A stretch of DNA of 64,000 nt from JAJDXO01 sp965221855 (GTDB taxonomy: Bacteria; Pseudomonadota; Alphaproteobacteria; Rhodospirillales; UBA2165), in NCBI GenBank assembly GCA_965221855.1, contig CBDCSV010000002.1, forward strand, positions 166,173 to 230,172. The letters run 5' to 3'. A model generated the notes under the pieces. The model was given only the letters and a program-made list of their open reading frames with translations. It did not search any database and was not told where the DNA came from. Position numbers and translations under genes: made by a program. Shown here in pieces: positions 6,907-15,247 of the stretch; the stretch's first letter is position 1; every line of letters begins with the position of its first letter.

Positions 6907-8961
6907 TCAAACGTCGATCAGCCCGTCTTCCAGTTCGGCGGCGTGGGACTGGATGAAGGCGAGGCGCAGTTCCGGCTTCTTGCCCATCAGGTCGTCCACC
7001 AGCTTGGCGGTCTCCCTGGCCTCCCGGTGCTCGTCGTCGGACTGGCCGGCCGGCACCGTGACCCGCAACAGGGTCCGCGTGTCCGGGTTCATGGCGGTTT
7101 CCTTCAACTGGGCCGGCGGCATTTCGCCCAGCCCCTTGAAGCGGGAAACCTCGATTTTGCCGCGTCCGGTGAACACCTTTTCCAGCAGTTCGTCCTTGTG
7201 GGCATCGTCCATGGCGTAGGCCGTCTCGCCCCCCTGCGCGATCCGGTAGAGGGGCGGCTGCGCGATAAACAAGTGTCCGTTTTCAATGAGTTCGGGCATT
7301 TCCTTGAAAAAATACGTCATCAACAGGGACGCGATATGGGCGCCGTCCACGTCGGCGTCGGTCATGATGATGATCTTGTCGTAGCGCAGGTCGTCATCGG
7401 CGTAGCGGGGTCCGGTCCCGCACCCCAGCGCCTCGATCAGATCGTTGAGTTCCTGGTTGGCGTTCATCTTATCGGCGGTGGCGCTCGCCACGTTCAGGAT
7501 CTTGCCCCTGAGCGGCAGGACGGCCTGGGTCGCCCGGTCGCGGGCCTGTTTGGCCGAGCCGCCGGCGGAATCGCCTTCGACGATGAACAGTTCCGTGCCG
7601 TCCCGGGATTTTCGGGTGCAATCGGCCAGCTTGCCGGGCAGGCGCAGTTTCCTGGCCGCCGATTGGCGCTTGAGGGTCTTTTCCTGGCGTTTGCGCATCC
7701 GTTCCCGGCTGCGCTCGACGATCCGCTCCAGAAGCTTGTCGGCGGCCTTGGGATCGCCCGACAGCCAGTGGTCGAAATGGTCGCTGACCGAGCTTTCCAC
7801 CAGTTTGGCCGCTTCGGGCGTCGCCAGCCTTTCCTTGGTCTGGCCCTGGAACTGGGGATCGGAGATGAACACCGAGAGCATGACGCAGGCGCCGCCCAGG
7901 GCATCGTCGCCGGTCACCTTGGCCGCCGCCTTGTTGCCGGTGAGGTCCCCGTAGGCCCTGAGCGCCTTGGTGACGGCGGTGCGGAAGCCCGCTTCGTGGG
8001 TGCCGCCCTGGGGGGTCGGCACGGTGTTGCAGTAGGAGTTGAAGTATTCGTCCTCGTCGTCGGGCCAGGCGACGGCCCATTCGACCCGGCCCGAGCCGCC
8101 GTTGAGGTCGGCCTGGCCGGCGAAGGTCCTCTCCGTCACCGTGGCGCGGTTTTCGAGGGTCTGGGCGAGGTAATCCTCGAGCCCGCCCGGAAAATGCAGG
8201 GTCGCCTTGGCGGGCGTTCCGTCCTTCGCGCCGATCAGGCTCTCATCGCAGGACCAGCGAATCTCGACGCCCCGGAACAGGTAGGCCTTGGAGCGCGCCA
8301 TGCGGTAGAGCAGGGCCGGGCGGAAGTGCGCCTTGGCGCCGAAAATCTTGGGGTCCGGATGGAACGAGACCGTGGTTCCCCGCCGGTTGGAGGCCTTGCC
8401 CAATTCCTTGAGCTTGCCCTTGGGCTTGCCGCGGCTGTAGGACTGGCCCCAGACCTTCCTGTCCCGGGCCACCTCGACGGTGAGCTCGTCGGCGAGCGCG
8501 TTGACGACGCTCAGGCCCACGCCGTGCAGGCCGCCCGCGGTTTCGTAGGACTTGTCGGAAAACTTGCCGCCCGAGTGGAGGGTGGTGAGGATCACCTCGA
8601 GCGCCGACTTGGTCTTGAACTTGGGATGGGGATCGACGGGGATGCCGCGGCCGTTGTCGCGCACCGTCACCGTTTGACCGGCGGCCAGTTCGATCTCGAT
8701 CCGGGTGGCCTCGCCAGCCACCGCCTCGTCCATGGAATTGTCGAGCAGCTCGGCCACCAGATGGTGCAGCGCCCGCTCGTCGGTGCCGCCGATATACATG
8801 CCGGGCCGCCGGCGCACCGGCTCCAGGCCATCCAGGACCTCGATGTCCTTGGCCGAATAGGATTTCGGTTTGCCCCCGGATTTCCGCGGGGTTTTCGCCG
8901 TTTGCCTTGTGGTTTGCCTGGCGGTCTTCCCGCCGTTCCGTCCGGTGAACAGGTCGTTCAT
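6907..8961 (-). CDS. parE: DNA topoisomerase IV subunit B
   Basis: A 684-residue type IIA topoisomerase ATPase subunit that decatenates daughter chromosomes with ParC. A basic Lys/Arg/Thr-rich tail covers residues 1-35. The GHKL ATPase domain follows, with LVAELLDNSMDEAVAG, VRDNGRGIPVD and GLHGVGLSVVNAL. Next is the transducer domain (to about 400), then TOPRIM with EGDSAGGSAKQARDR (near residue 464) and MTDADVDGAHI. The total is shorter than GyrB (usually 800 or more), and the chromosomal context has no gyrase neighbours, which favours ParE. No unusual residues are visible. The short tail of the gene converges on the carbonic-anhydrase-like gene. Confidence 0.94.
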   Translation of the reverse strand: MNDLFTGRNGGKTARQTTRQTAKTPRKSGGKPKSYSAKDIEVLDGLEPVRRRPGMYIGGTDERALHHLVAELLDNSMDEAVAGEATRIEIELAAGQTVTVRDNGRGIPVDPHPKFKTKSALEVILTTLHSGGKFSDKSYETAGGLHGVGLSVVNALADELTVEVARDRKVWGQSYSRGKPKGKLKELGKASNRRGTTVSFHPDPKIFGAKAHFRPALLYRMARSKAYLFRGVEIRWSCDESLIGAKDGTPAKATLHFPGGLEDYLAQTLENRATVTERTFAGQADLNGGSGRVEWAVAWPDDEDEYFNSYCNTVPTPQGGTHEAGFRTAVTKALRAYGDLTGNKAAAKVTGDDALGGACVMLSVFISDPQFQGQTKERLATPEAAKLVESSVSDHFDHWLSGDPKAADKLLERIVERSRERMRKRQEKTLKRQSAARKLRLPGKLADCTRKSRDGTELFIVEGDSAGGSAKQARDRATQAVLPLRGKILNVASATADKMNANQELNDLIEALGCGTGPRYADDDLRYDKIIIMTDADVDGAHIASLLMTYFFKEMPELIENGHLFIAQPPLYRIAQGGETAYAMDDAHKDELLEKVFTGRGKIEVSRFKGLGEMPPAQLKETAMNPDTRTLLRVTVPAGQSDDEHREARETAKLVDDLMGKKPELRLAFIQSHAAELEDGLIDV

Positions 8962-9094
8962 GGCGTTTCGCCCTTGGGGTTGCCGTTCGGGATCATCCTG
9001 AATCCGACGGATTTACTTGATCCTGTAGCCAATCATGGAATTATAACAACATATAGTGTGTGGCAATGTTTTTCCGGGATTAAGGAATTTCCCC

Positions 9095-9490
9095 ATGGCC
9101 GAAACCCAAGAAGGACCCAGCGGTGAAGTCACCCAGCTTGTACTGACCATGCCCGCCGATACCAACCCGTTCGGCGACATTTTCGGCGGCTGGCTGCTGT
9201 CCCAGATGGACCTCGCCGGCGGCACCTATGCCGAGAACCGCGCCCGGGGTAAAACCGCCACCGTCGCCATCAAGGAAATGACCTTTCACGAGCCGGTCCT
9301 CGTCGGTGACTTGCTGGCCTGCTATTGCTCGACCGAACGGGAAGGACGGACTTCCATCACCGTCAAGATCGAGGCCTGGGTGCTGGTCCGCCGGAACCAG
9401 CAAGCCCGGATCAAGGTGACCGAAGGAATTTTCACCTATGTGGCGGTGGGGGGTGACCGCAAGTCCCGCCCGCTGCCCCCGAAGGAGTAA
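9095..9490 (+). CDS. Acyl-CoA thioesterase, hotdog fold (YciA/BACH-like)
   Basis: A 131-residue single hotdog-domain protein hydrolysing acyl-CoA thioesters. The signature NPFGDIFGGWLLSQMDLAGG (about residues 21-40) contains the catalytic Asn/Asp pattern of YciA-type enzymes. VAIKEMTFHEPVLVGDLLAC continues the strand order. ATG 9095 follows an AAGGA binding site; the upstream frame extension lacks family similarity. It is divergent from parE across a 133-base AT-rich gap with promoter-like TATAGT near 9054, and is apparently a single-gene unit. Confidence 0.9.
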   Translation: MAETQEGPSGEVTQLVLTMPADTNPFGDIFGGWLLSQMDLAGGTYAENRARGKTATVAIKEMTFHEPVLVGDLLACYCSTEREGRTSITVKIEAWVLVRRNQQARIKVTEGIFTYVAVGGDRKSRPLPPKE

Positions 9491-9678
9491 CGGGCTGTTT
9501 CCCAACCCGGCCGGCCGGGTGGACCGGCCGGCGGGCCGCTGCCGCCGGAAGACGAGGCCGGGATGTCCTGCTCCGGCGGCACTGGGATGCGGTGGGACTT
9601 GCGGTCTGCGGTAGTTCACGGGAACCGCCGGGATTGACGCCCAAGGCTGCCGTTCGGCCCACATCCGGGAAACCGGAC

Positions 9679-9762
9679 CTAGAAGATCACCATGAAGACA
9701 TAGCCGGCCATGACGATGGAGGTCAGCGCGCTCGCGTCCTTCATGAGTTCGATATTGAACAT
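9679..9762 (-). CDS. 27-residue small membrane protein
   Basis: ATG at 9762 lies 6 bases after a strong GAGGAA ribosome binding site. The peptide has a short polar N terminus (MFNIELMKDASA) and a hydrophobic helix of about 15 residues (LTSIVMAGYVFMVIF) reaching the very C terminus, like other tiny single-span proteins. The upstream leader is AT-rich (9830-9900) and contains a twice-repeated CCTGATGAACT (from 9788), fitting a promoter region. The remaining 9491-9678 stretch shows GC-rich sequence with no gene. The family is unknown, and the call rests on the binding site plus the membrane-helix pattern. Confidence 0.5.
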   Translation of the reverse strand: MFNIELMKDASALTSIVMAGYVFMVIF

Positions 9763-9893
9763 GGGGGTTCCTCTCTTGATTTCCTTGCCTGATGAACTAG
9801 GGCCTGATGAACTCGGGAGAGGACGTTAGCTCAAAAAGAACAAAACAGCAACATAAATTTATAATAACAGCAAATTCAGTAGCTTAAGGAAAT

Positions 9894-10598
9894 TTATCTT
9901 ACGGGCCGTTCCGGTCCCCGGCCGCGGTACTTGTCGATGAACGCGGCGCCGTGGGCCGGGTTCAATTTGTCCATTTCGAGCCGCTTGGTCCAGGCGGTGA
10001 ACGTCAGGCTTTGACCGAGGCCGCGGGACGGCGTCACCACAAGCCCGTCCCAGGTGCCGCCATAGAATTTGGACCATTCCCGGAGCATCGCCATGTCCGG
10101 CGCCGACGGCCGGTCGTAGTAAATGACGATGTTGCCGTGTTCGAGGGCGTGGACCAGCCGGGTCGGCGGCTGGACCGTAGAGTAGAAGCCGGGATTGGTG
10201 GGGAAGGGGTCGTGATCCCCCGACGTGGGGAACGGCGTACCGTAATTCATCGTTTCGCCGGGGCCGAGATGCCGCCGGCCGCGATCGGGGAAGCTCTCCA
10301 CCCGCTCGAGGATATCCCGGCCGGCCGCCGCCAATTCCTCGAAGGCGTTACTTTCCTGGACGGTCGACCAGAACCAGACCCCGCCGGCGATCAGCAGCAC
10401 CGCCGCGATGCCGCCGAAGGTGACGAGCGGCCCGCCGCCCGATGACTTGCGCCCGCCGGACCAGTCCACACTGCCGGTGCCGGCGGCGCGGTCGAGAGAC
10501 GGCGCGCCGGGACCCATCAACGGCGGCGGGGCGCCGGACTTCCTGGACCGTGTCGGGCCCTTTTTGACCTTGGGTTTGCGTTTGCGCGATTTGGGCAT
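9894..10598 (-). CDS. DUF3105-like membrane-anchored protein
   Basis: A 234-residue protein with a very basic N terminus (MPKSRKRKPKVKKG). A Gly/Pro-rich linker follows, then one membrane span near residues 63-82 (LVTFGGIAAVLLIAGGVWFW), and an outer C-terminal domain. That domain has PPTSGDHDPFP-like histidine motifs (here PTSGDHDPFPTNPGFY), LVHALEHGNIVIYYD and FTAWTKRLEM, the pattern I associate with DUF3105. The function of that family is unknown. The ATG at 10598 gives the expected start; an upstream extension to 10784 has no membrane-protein character. It is downstream of and co-directional with the OsmC-like gene (110-base gap). Confidence 0.75.
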   Translation of the reverse strand: MPKSRKRKPKVKKGPTRSRKSGAPPPLMGPGAPSLDRAAGTGSVDWSGGRKSSGGGPLVTFGGIAAVLLIAGGVWFWSTVQESNAFEELAAAGRDILERVESFPDRGRRHLGPGETMNYGTPFPTSGDHDPFPTNPGFYSTVQPPTRLVHALEHGNIVIYYDRPSAPDMAMLREWSKFYGGTWDGLVVTPSRGLGQSLTFTAWTKRLEMDKLNPAHGAAFIDKYRGRGPERPVR

Positions 10599-10708
10599 GG
10601 CAGCGGGAACCCGGTTCCTATCGATGGCCCTAAAATGCCGTGCGGAAAGGGGGGCGTTAAGCCCTCCTCGGATCACATTGTCGTCACATGACCGTGGAGT
10701 GGAAGCCC

Positions 10709-11170
10709 TTACGGTTTTGTGACGTTCCACTCCTCGATGACCTCCGTGCCCGCGTTCTTGAACGTCTTGGCGATGGGGCACCACTCCGACAGGCCGTCTT
10801 TCATTTCCCGGAGTTGTTCGTCGCTGGCGTCGATGGTGATGTTGACGATGGTCTTGGCATAGACGAAGGGTTGCTCGACCACCTGATCCATGGTCAGGCC
10901 GCGGCGGTCCAGGCCCACCTCCATTTCGAGATCCAGCGCCGTCACTTCGGTGCCGGCCCGCTTGGCGAGCTTGTGGATGGTCGAGTTGGTGCAGCCCATG
11001 AAACCGGAGAGGTAGGTGTGGATCGGCGACATGCCGAGCCCGGTGCCGCGCGGCTCCGGGTGATCCATGACGATCTCCTCCTCTCCCGACACCACGTCCG
11101 TCCGCGCGTTATTGGGACAGGTGGCGGAGAATTTCATTTTCGCGATTTCGACCGTTTGTCCGTCCGGCAT
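10709..11170 (-). CDS. OsmC-family thiol peroxidase-like protein
   Basis: A 153-residue OsmC/Ohr-fold protein. Two cysteines typical of the fold are seen: GFMGCTNSTIHKLA (near residue 80) and SEWCPIAKTF (near residue 130), the usual peroxidatic and resolving positions for organic-hydroperoxide reduction. An extra CPNNAR lies near the N terminus. The start MPDGQTVEI at 11170 follows a GGGAGG binding site, whereas an upstream in-frame start lacks one. It is divergent from the Rieske oxygenase gene. The 218-base gap contains a 14-bp perfect palindrome ACCCGCCGGCGGGT (11223-11236). It may protect against peroxides formed during uncoupled oxygenase turnover (inference). Confidence 0.85.
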   Translation of the reverse strand: MPDGQTVEIAKMKFSATCPNNARTDVVSGEEEIVMDHPEPRGTGLGMSPIHTYLSGFMGCTNSTIHKLAKRAGTEVTALDLEMEVGLDRRGLTMDQVVEQPFVYAKTIVNITIDASDEQLREMKDGLSEWCPIAKTFKNAGTEVIEEWNVTKP

Positions 11171-11388
11171 ATCAGCCTCCCTTGGCATTGATTTCCCACG
11201 AATTCCTAGTGGGTCGAAGGATACCCGCCGGCGGGTTAGCCGTTCAATCGGCGGGCAACCGGGTGGGTCGCCATGTGATACAGCCGGGCCGGTTCGCGGC
11301 AAGTCCAACCGGGGCTTGAATCTTGAACAGGATCGGAACATCTTTTGGAATTGGGAAAAACCCGCGAACACCGTAGGGAGTGCGCAGG

Positions 11389-12468
11389 ATGAACGAGATG
11401 GCCGGCAAGGCGCCGACCACTGATATCGCCGATCGGGATACGCCGTTGATCAGGAATTGCTGGTACGTCCTCGATTGGAGCGGCGAGGTCGGGCGTGAGT
11501 TGAACAACCGGATGGTTCTCAATCAGGACCTCGTTTACTTCCGCACCCGGGATGGTGAGATCGTGGCGCTGCAAAACCGCTGTGCACACCGATGTTTCCC
11601 GCTGCACCGCAGCACCCTGCACGACGACGACACGATTCAGTGCGGGTATCACGGACTCACCTACGATACATCAGGCGCTTGCGTGAAGGTCCCTTCGGCG
11701 CTCCATATGGATACGAGTTCCATCAGCATTCAGCGCTATCCCATCGTGGAGAAACCGCCGATGGTCTGGATTTGGACCGGCGACCCCGCTCGAGCCGACC
11801 CCGGTCTGCTACCGGACTATGAGTGGGTGAATTCGGACGAGTGGGGCTACGGGACAGGGTTCTATCACGTCAAAGGCAACTATCTGGCGATCCACGAGAA
11901 CCTGATGGACATCACCCATTTTCAGTACCTGCACGGGGCCGCCCTCGGAACGCCGAAACACGCGGAATCAAGGATCATCGTCACCGTCGAGGGCAACACG
12001 GTCGACAACTACCGGATCAATGAGGGCGAGCCGGTGCCCCAACTTCATCAGCGGGCGACGCGGCTGGGAGATGCACCGATTATCCGTCATGCGCACTCGA
12101 CGTTCGTCACACCGGGTTTTCATGACGCGCTGGGAAAATTCGAGGACCCCGCGGGCACCGTAGACGGCCGAACCGAATACCAGCCCCATATTCTTCACTT
12201 CATTACGCCGGAGACCCAGTATACGTCGCTTTACTGGTGGATATTCGCCCGCGACTTTACGCCGAAGGATGCGGAACTCGATGCGTTCTACTCGGATGCG
12301 ACGAGCAAGGTCTTCGAGGAGGACAAGGACGCCATCGAGTGGATCGAGGACCAGTGGGCCAGGGACGACCGGCCAGGGTTCCGGGAAAAGCATGTGCCCT
12401 CGGATGAGGGAGCGGTAAAAATGCGGCGGATCGTTACCCGGTTGGCCGAAGCGGAACGCGCCGGCTAG
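11389..12468 (+). CDS. Rieske-type aromatic ring-hydroxylating oxygenase, alpha subunit
   Basis: A 359-residue oxygenase of the VanA/phthalate-dioxygenase-like type. The N-terminal Rieske domain has CAH (C65, H67) and CGYH (C85, H88), which bind the 2Fe-2S cluster. The catalytic domain carries ENLMDITHFQYLH with D174, H177 and H182 for the mononuclear iron. Such enzymes hydroxylate or O-/N-demethylate aromatic or heterocyclic substrates and need a separate reductase, which is not in this window. ATG 11389 has an AGGGAG binding site; a GTG at 11380 is less likely. It faces the selenoprotein operon convergently across 60 bases. Whether it belongs to the same pathway is unclear; the substrate is unknown. 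Confidence 0.9.
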   Translation: MNEMAGKAPTTDIADRDTPLIRNCWYVLDWSGEVGRELNNRMVLNQDLVYFRTRDGEIVALQNRCAHRCFPLHRSTLHDDDTIQCGYHGLTYDTSGACVKVPSALHMDTSSISIQRYPIVEKPPMVWIWTGDPARADPGLLPDYEWVNSDEWGYGTGFYHVKGNYLAIHENLMDITHFQYLHGAALGTPKHAESRIIVTVEGNTVDNYRINEGEPVPQLHQRATRLGDAPIIRHAHSTFVTPGFHDALGKFEDPAGTVDGRTEYQPHILHFITPETQYTSLYWWIFARDFTPKDAELDAFYSDATSKVFEEDKDAIEWIEDQWARDDRPGFREKHVPSDEGAVKMRRIVTRLAEAERAG

Positions 12469-12528
12469 CTTCGGCTCGGCGCAGTCCCACCATTTCGGCC
12501 ATTTCCGCTTCCCGCCGAACGGCGAAGA

Positions 12529-13758
12529 TCAGGCCTTCAAGTGGTGCTGGTGCACGGGGATCAGGCGGCGGTCGGACATTTTCCGCAGGACCGGATCGTC
12601 CAGCCTGGAGCAGATGTCGTTCAGCCTGAGCAGGAATTCGCCCATCGCCGATTGGCCGTAATACCAGTCGGCCACTTCCTTGTCCGTGGCGGGGCCGGGG
12701 CGGGCCGTGGCCGCCTCGAAATAGTAGGCCTTGATGTCGTCGACGCAGAGCTTGAAGAAGTTGTAGCGCGGAATGTCGGTGCGAAGGGGCGGGGTATCGG
12801 GATCGAGGGCGAAGGCGGAGAGGTAGTCCATGCACCGTTCGATGCCGACCCCGGAGACGCCGGCCATGGTCTTGCCGTTGTTTTCCAGGGCAAGGTCGTA
12901 CCACGGACGCAGCAGGGCCATTTCCCGGCGAACGGCGCCGGCGGGGTCCTTTTCCAGGTCGGGTTCCTCGCCGCCGCCGAAGTTGACCGGGCAGGTCCAG
13001 CCTTCGTTGTCTTCGTCGCCGGCGCCGGTAGACCCGCCGGGCGGTTCGTCGGGGAAATCGTCAAGGACCGGACCCGCGGGCCGTTCCAGGAGCGCCAACG
13101 CTTCGGCCAGTACCCGCCGCTGGAAGTCCGGCTCGTTGGGCGCGCCGAAGGGCCGGCCGAGTTCGAACCCGCACCACAGCGCCCTGGGCGGCTTGATCTT
13201 CTCCGTGTGCTCGCGGACCAGGCTCACCTGGGTGGTGGCGATCCCGGCGCGCTCGAGGTAGTGGGCAAGCGCGCCGACGGCGCGCGTGCAGCTGGGTCAG
13301 ACGGGACACAGCATCACCGCATCGACCTTGTCCGCCTTCATGGCGGCGGCGATCTCGGCGACGCTGGGTTCCATCTTTCCGGGCTCCGTCGCGCCCATGA
13401 ACGAGTAGTGATAGTCGGCGACGCCGCCGATGACGCCGTCCGCCGCCAGCTCCTTCAGCCGGTTGATGGGGAATGCGACGTCGGCATCCTTCATGAAGCC
13501 GATGCGGTCGAAGTTGGACGACACATGGGTCATCACCAGGTCTTCGTCCGGCAGGTCCTTGGGGATGATCCGGAAATCCCCCGACTCTTCGGTGAACGGC
13601 CGGTCGCCCCTGCGGTGAAGCCCGGCGGTGGAAATCAACGACACCCGCCGCTCGGCCAGGGGCGGCCCGAGCACGAACGGGCTTTGGTCGAAGGTGGGCA
13701 TCTCCCGATTGAGGTAGTCTTCCCGGAACCCGTCGGGAAATTCATCCACGCGGACCAT
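12529..13758 (-). CDS. GrdB-like selenoprotein (glycine/sarcosine/betaine reductase selenoprotein B family), Sec at residue 154
   Basis: The frame from ATG 13758 is broken only by one TGA at 13299-13297 and then continues in frame to 12529, giving 409 residues. Around the TGA the protein reads AVMLCPV-U-PSCTRAVGALAHYLE, i.e. a UxxC redox motif at the position of the active-site Sec of the selenoprotein B family of glycine, betaine and proline reductases. The stretch after the TGA has no break and keeps codon bias. A perfect hairpin with GUC in its loop lies 11-28 bases after the UGA (see 13269-13285). In characterised enzymes such proteins catalyse reductive cleavage; the proteobacterial members are uncharacterised. 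The gene starts 3 bases after the AhpD-like selenoprotein gene and is the last gene of the operon. A sequencing error is unlikely, because two other genes here show the same feature. Confidence 0.88.
13269..13285 (-). promoter_or_regulatory. SECIS-like hairpin of the GrdB-like gene
   Basis: On the coding strand, GCGCGCC pairs perfectly with GGCGCGC around the loop GUC. The loop begins 18 bases after the UGA at 13299-13297. Bacterial SECIS elements lie immediately after the UGA and present GU in the apical loop to SelB; in E. coli fdhF the GGUC loop also begins 18 bases after the UGA. Confidence 0.75.
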
Positions 13759-13761
13759 GGT

Positions 13762-14436
13762 CTATTCCGCCGCCGCCGCCACGTCCTTCTCGTTCCACCA
13801 GCAGGACCGCATGTAGCGGGCGTAGTCGTCCGGGTCGATAGAGGTGGACTTCGTGAATAGGTTCATGACCGGGTTGTCTTCGATGGGAATTTGGAGGCTG
13901 TCGGTAAACCGGTTCCAGAAATTGAAGAATCCCGACGTGAAGCAGATTTCGACGATCTGTTCGTCGGTATAGTGCTTCTTGAGTTCCTCGAAGGCGGGAC
14001 CGTCCTGGGGCGGCTTTCCCGGGCCGCCGCTCTGGTACTGCTTTTCGGTCATCACTTCCGCCCAGCGCATGGCCGCCTTTTCGGCATCGCTGAACAGTTC
14101 GGCATTGAGGTAGTCGCCGGTGACCGCCTCAATCGTCTCTTCCGAGAATCCTAACGCCCGACCGAGCGTTTCATTGTGGCTCGTTCAATAGGCGCACCCG
14201 TTGAGGGTCGAGGTCTTGAGGATCACCAGGCATTTGGTGCGGACGTCGAGGATGCCGGAAATCTCCTCGCGCAGTCCCGCGACGATGAAGCTGAACAGGG
14301 ACTGCATGAGCTTTGGTGACGCGGAACCGGCGCGGACCGCGTTGGCGACGCGGCCGAACATGATCTTGGAATGATCGAAGATGACCGCCTGCTCGGGCGT
14401 CGCTTCTTCATCCGGAACAATCGGAACACGGGACAT
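13762..14436 (-). CDS. AhpD/carboxymuconolactone-decarboxylase-like selenoprotein, Sec at residue 84
   Basis: The frame starts at ATG 14436 after an AAGGAGA binding site. It meets TGA at 14187-14185 and continues in frame to 13762, giving 224 residues. The surrounding sequence is STLNGCAY-U-TSHNETLG, so Sec replaces the second cysteine of the CxxC that AhpD-type proteins use for peroxide or disulfide chemistry, followed by the expected HN. The C-terminal half (RWAEVM, QIVEICFTSGFFNFWNRFTDSL) is the typical helical CMD fold and would be useless as a separate product. A hairpin with GGUC loop lies just after the UGA. It lies 33 bases after the stop of the 14469-15203 gene and 3 bases before the GrdB-like gene, so all three form one operon. 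A paralogue with the same CxxU motif is encoded at 15803-16474. Confidence 0.9.
14153..14170 (-). promoter_or_regulatory. SECIS-like hairpin of the first CxxU gene
   Basis: On the coding strand AACGCUC pairs with GGGCGUU (seven pairs, one of them U-G) around the tetraloop GGUC. The loop starts 22 bases after the UGA, the same distance as in the paralogue at 16083-16096. GGUC is also the apical motif of the E. coli fdhF SECIS. Confidence 0.8.
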
Positions 14437-14468
14437 TCGGGGTCTCCTTGCTGAAAATGGATCGTGGG

Positions 14469-15203
14469 TTATTCGGCCGGCCAGGTGCGCTCGGCGACGC
14501 TGGGGCTGCCCGGCTGATGGAAGGTTTGCGACAGCGCCACCCGGTTGGTCCATTCGCCGGGCACTTCGCCGAGGGACTCGTGCTTCTGGAATCCGTCCAG
14601 CCGCGCCTGCAGCGACGTGAATTCGTAGATCACGCCGTGATGGGGCCAGCCGGCGATGCAAGCCAGCCGCCGGGCGGCGATGACGCCGGGCATTTCGGCG
14701 ACCGAGGGCAGCCGGTACTGGGCGTACCATTTGCTGACGTCGAATTCCTGGTCCCACTCTTCGGTGCGGAAACTGCCCCACTGTACCGCCGGGCCGGGGG
14801 CCGTGCCGAGGGGCCGCGAGTCCGCTTCGGGACCGCTCACCCGGTCGACTTCGGAAAAGACGCAGGTGCGGACGCCCTCGCGGCGGCCCAGCATCCCGGC
14901 CGCCGCCGGGTCCGCGTCTTCGGGCCAGGTTTCGTCTTCGGGGAGGAAGAAGGTGTGCGGGTTCTCGGCGCCCATGGCCAGGATGAACTGGGAGCCCTGG
15001 CCGACCTCGCCTTCCGGGGCCCGGTGCATGCGTTCATGAAACGTAACGTTGTTGTCGCCGCCGGGAATCCGGTACGCCGCGGCCCAAAGATAGCCCGGCC
15101 GCTTCCGAACCGCCGGCAGATAGGCATTGTGCAGCCAGTCGAAATACTCGTCCCGGCCGTCCGCCGGAAGATCGTACCATTGTGCCCTGATCCCTAGGTC
15201 CAT
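14469..15203 (-). CDS. Hypothetical protein, 244 aa, first gene of the selenoprotein operon
   Basis: A soluble protein starting MDLGIRAQWYDLP, with WLHNAYLPAVRKRPGYLWAAAYR near the N terminus and a second similar segment (WYAQYRLPSVAEMPGVIAARRLACIAG, about residues 165-190). Two such repeats of helix plus strand suggest a duplicated dimeric alpha/beta barrel (ferredoxin-like, EthD/stress-barrel type), but I cannot assign a family with confidence. It has no signal peptide. It heads the operon leading to the CxxU and UxxC selenoproteins and is divergent from the HxlR regulator. It may therefore act on the same substrate, for example as a small-molecule-binding or heme-type barrel enzyme (inference). 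ATG 15203 has a GGAAAC-like weak binding site. Confidence 0.75.
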   Translation of the reverse strand: MDLGIRAQWYDLPADGRDEYFDWLHNAYLPAVRKRPGYLWAAAYRIPGGDNNVTFHERMHRAPEGEVGQGSQFILAMGAENPHTFFLPEDETWPEDADPAAAGMLGRREGVRTCVFSEVDRVSGPEADSRPLGTAPGPAVQWGSFRTEEWDQEFDVSKWYAQYRLPSVAEMPGVIAARRLACIAGWPHHGVIYEFTSLQARLDGFQKHESLGEVPGEWTNRVALSQTFHQPGSPSVAERTWPAE

Positions 15204-15247
15204 ACCGTTTCCTTCGGCGCCTGCCCGTCAAACCCATAGTTTCATGC

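Noticed and set aside
6943..9126. Long open frame opposite parE on the plus strand
   Set aside because: It is the antisense shadow of a well-conserved parE; the product is Gly/Arg-rich without family features.
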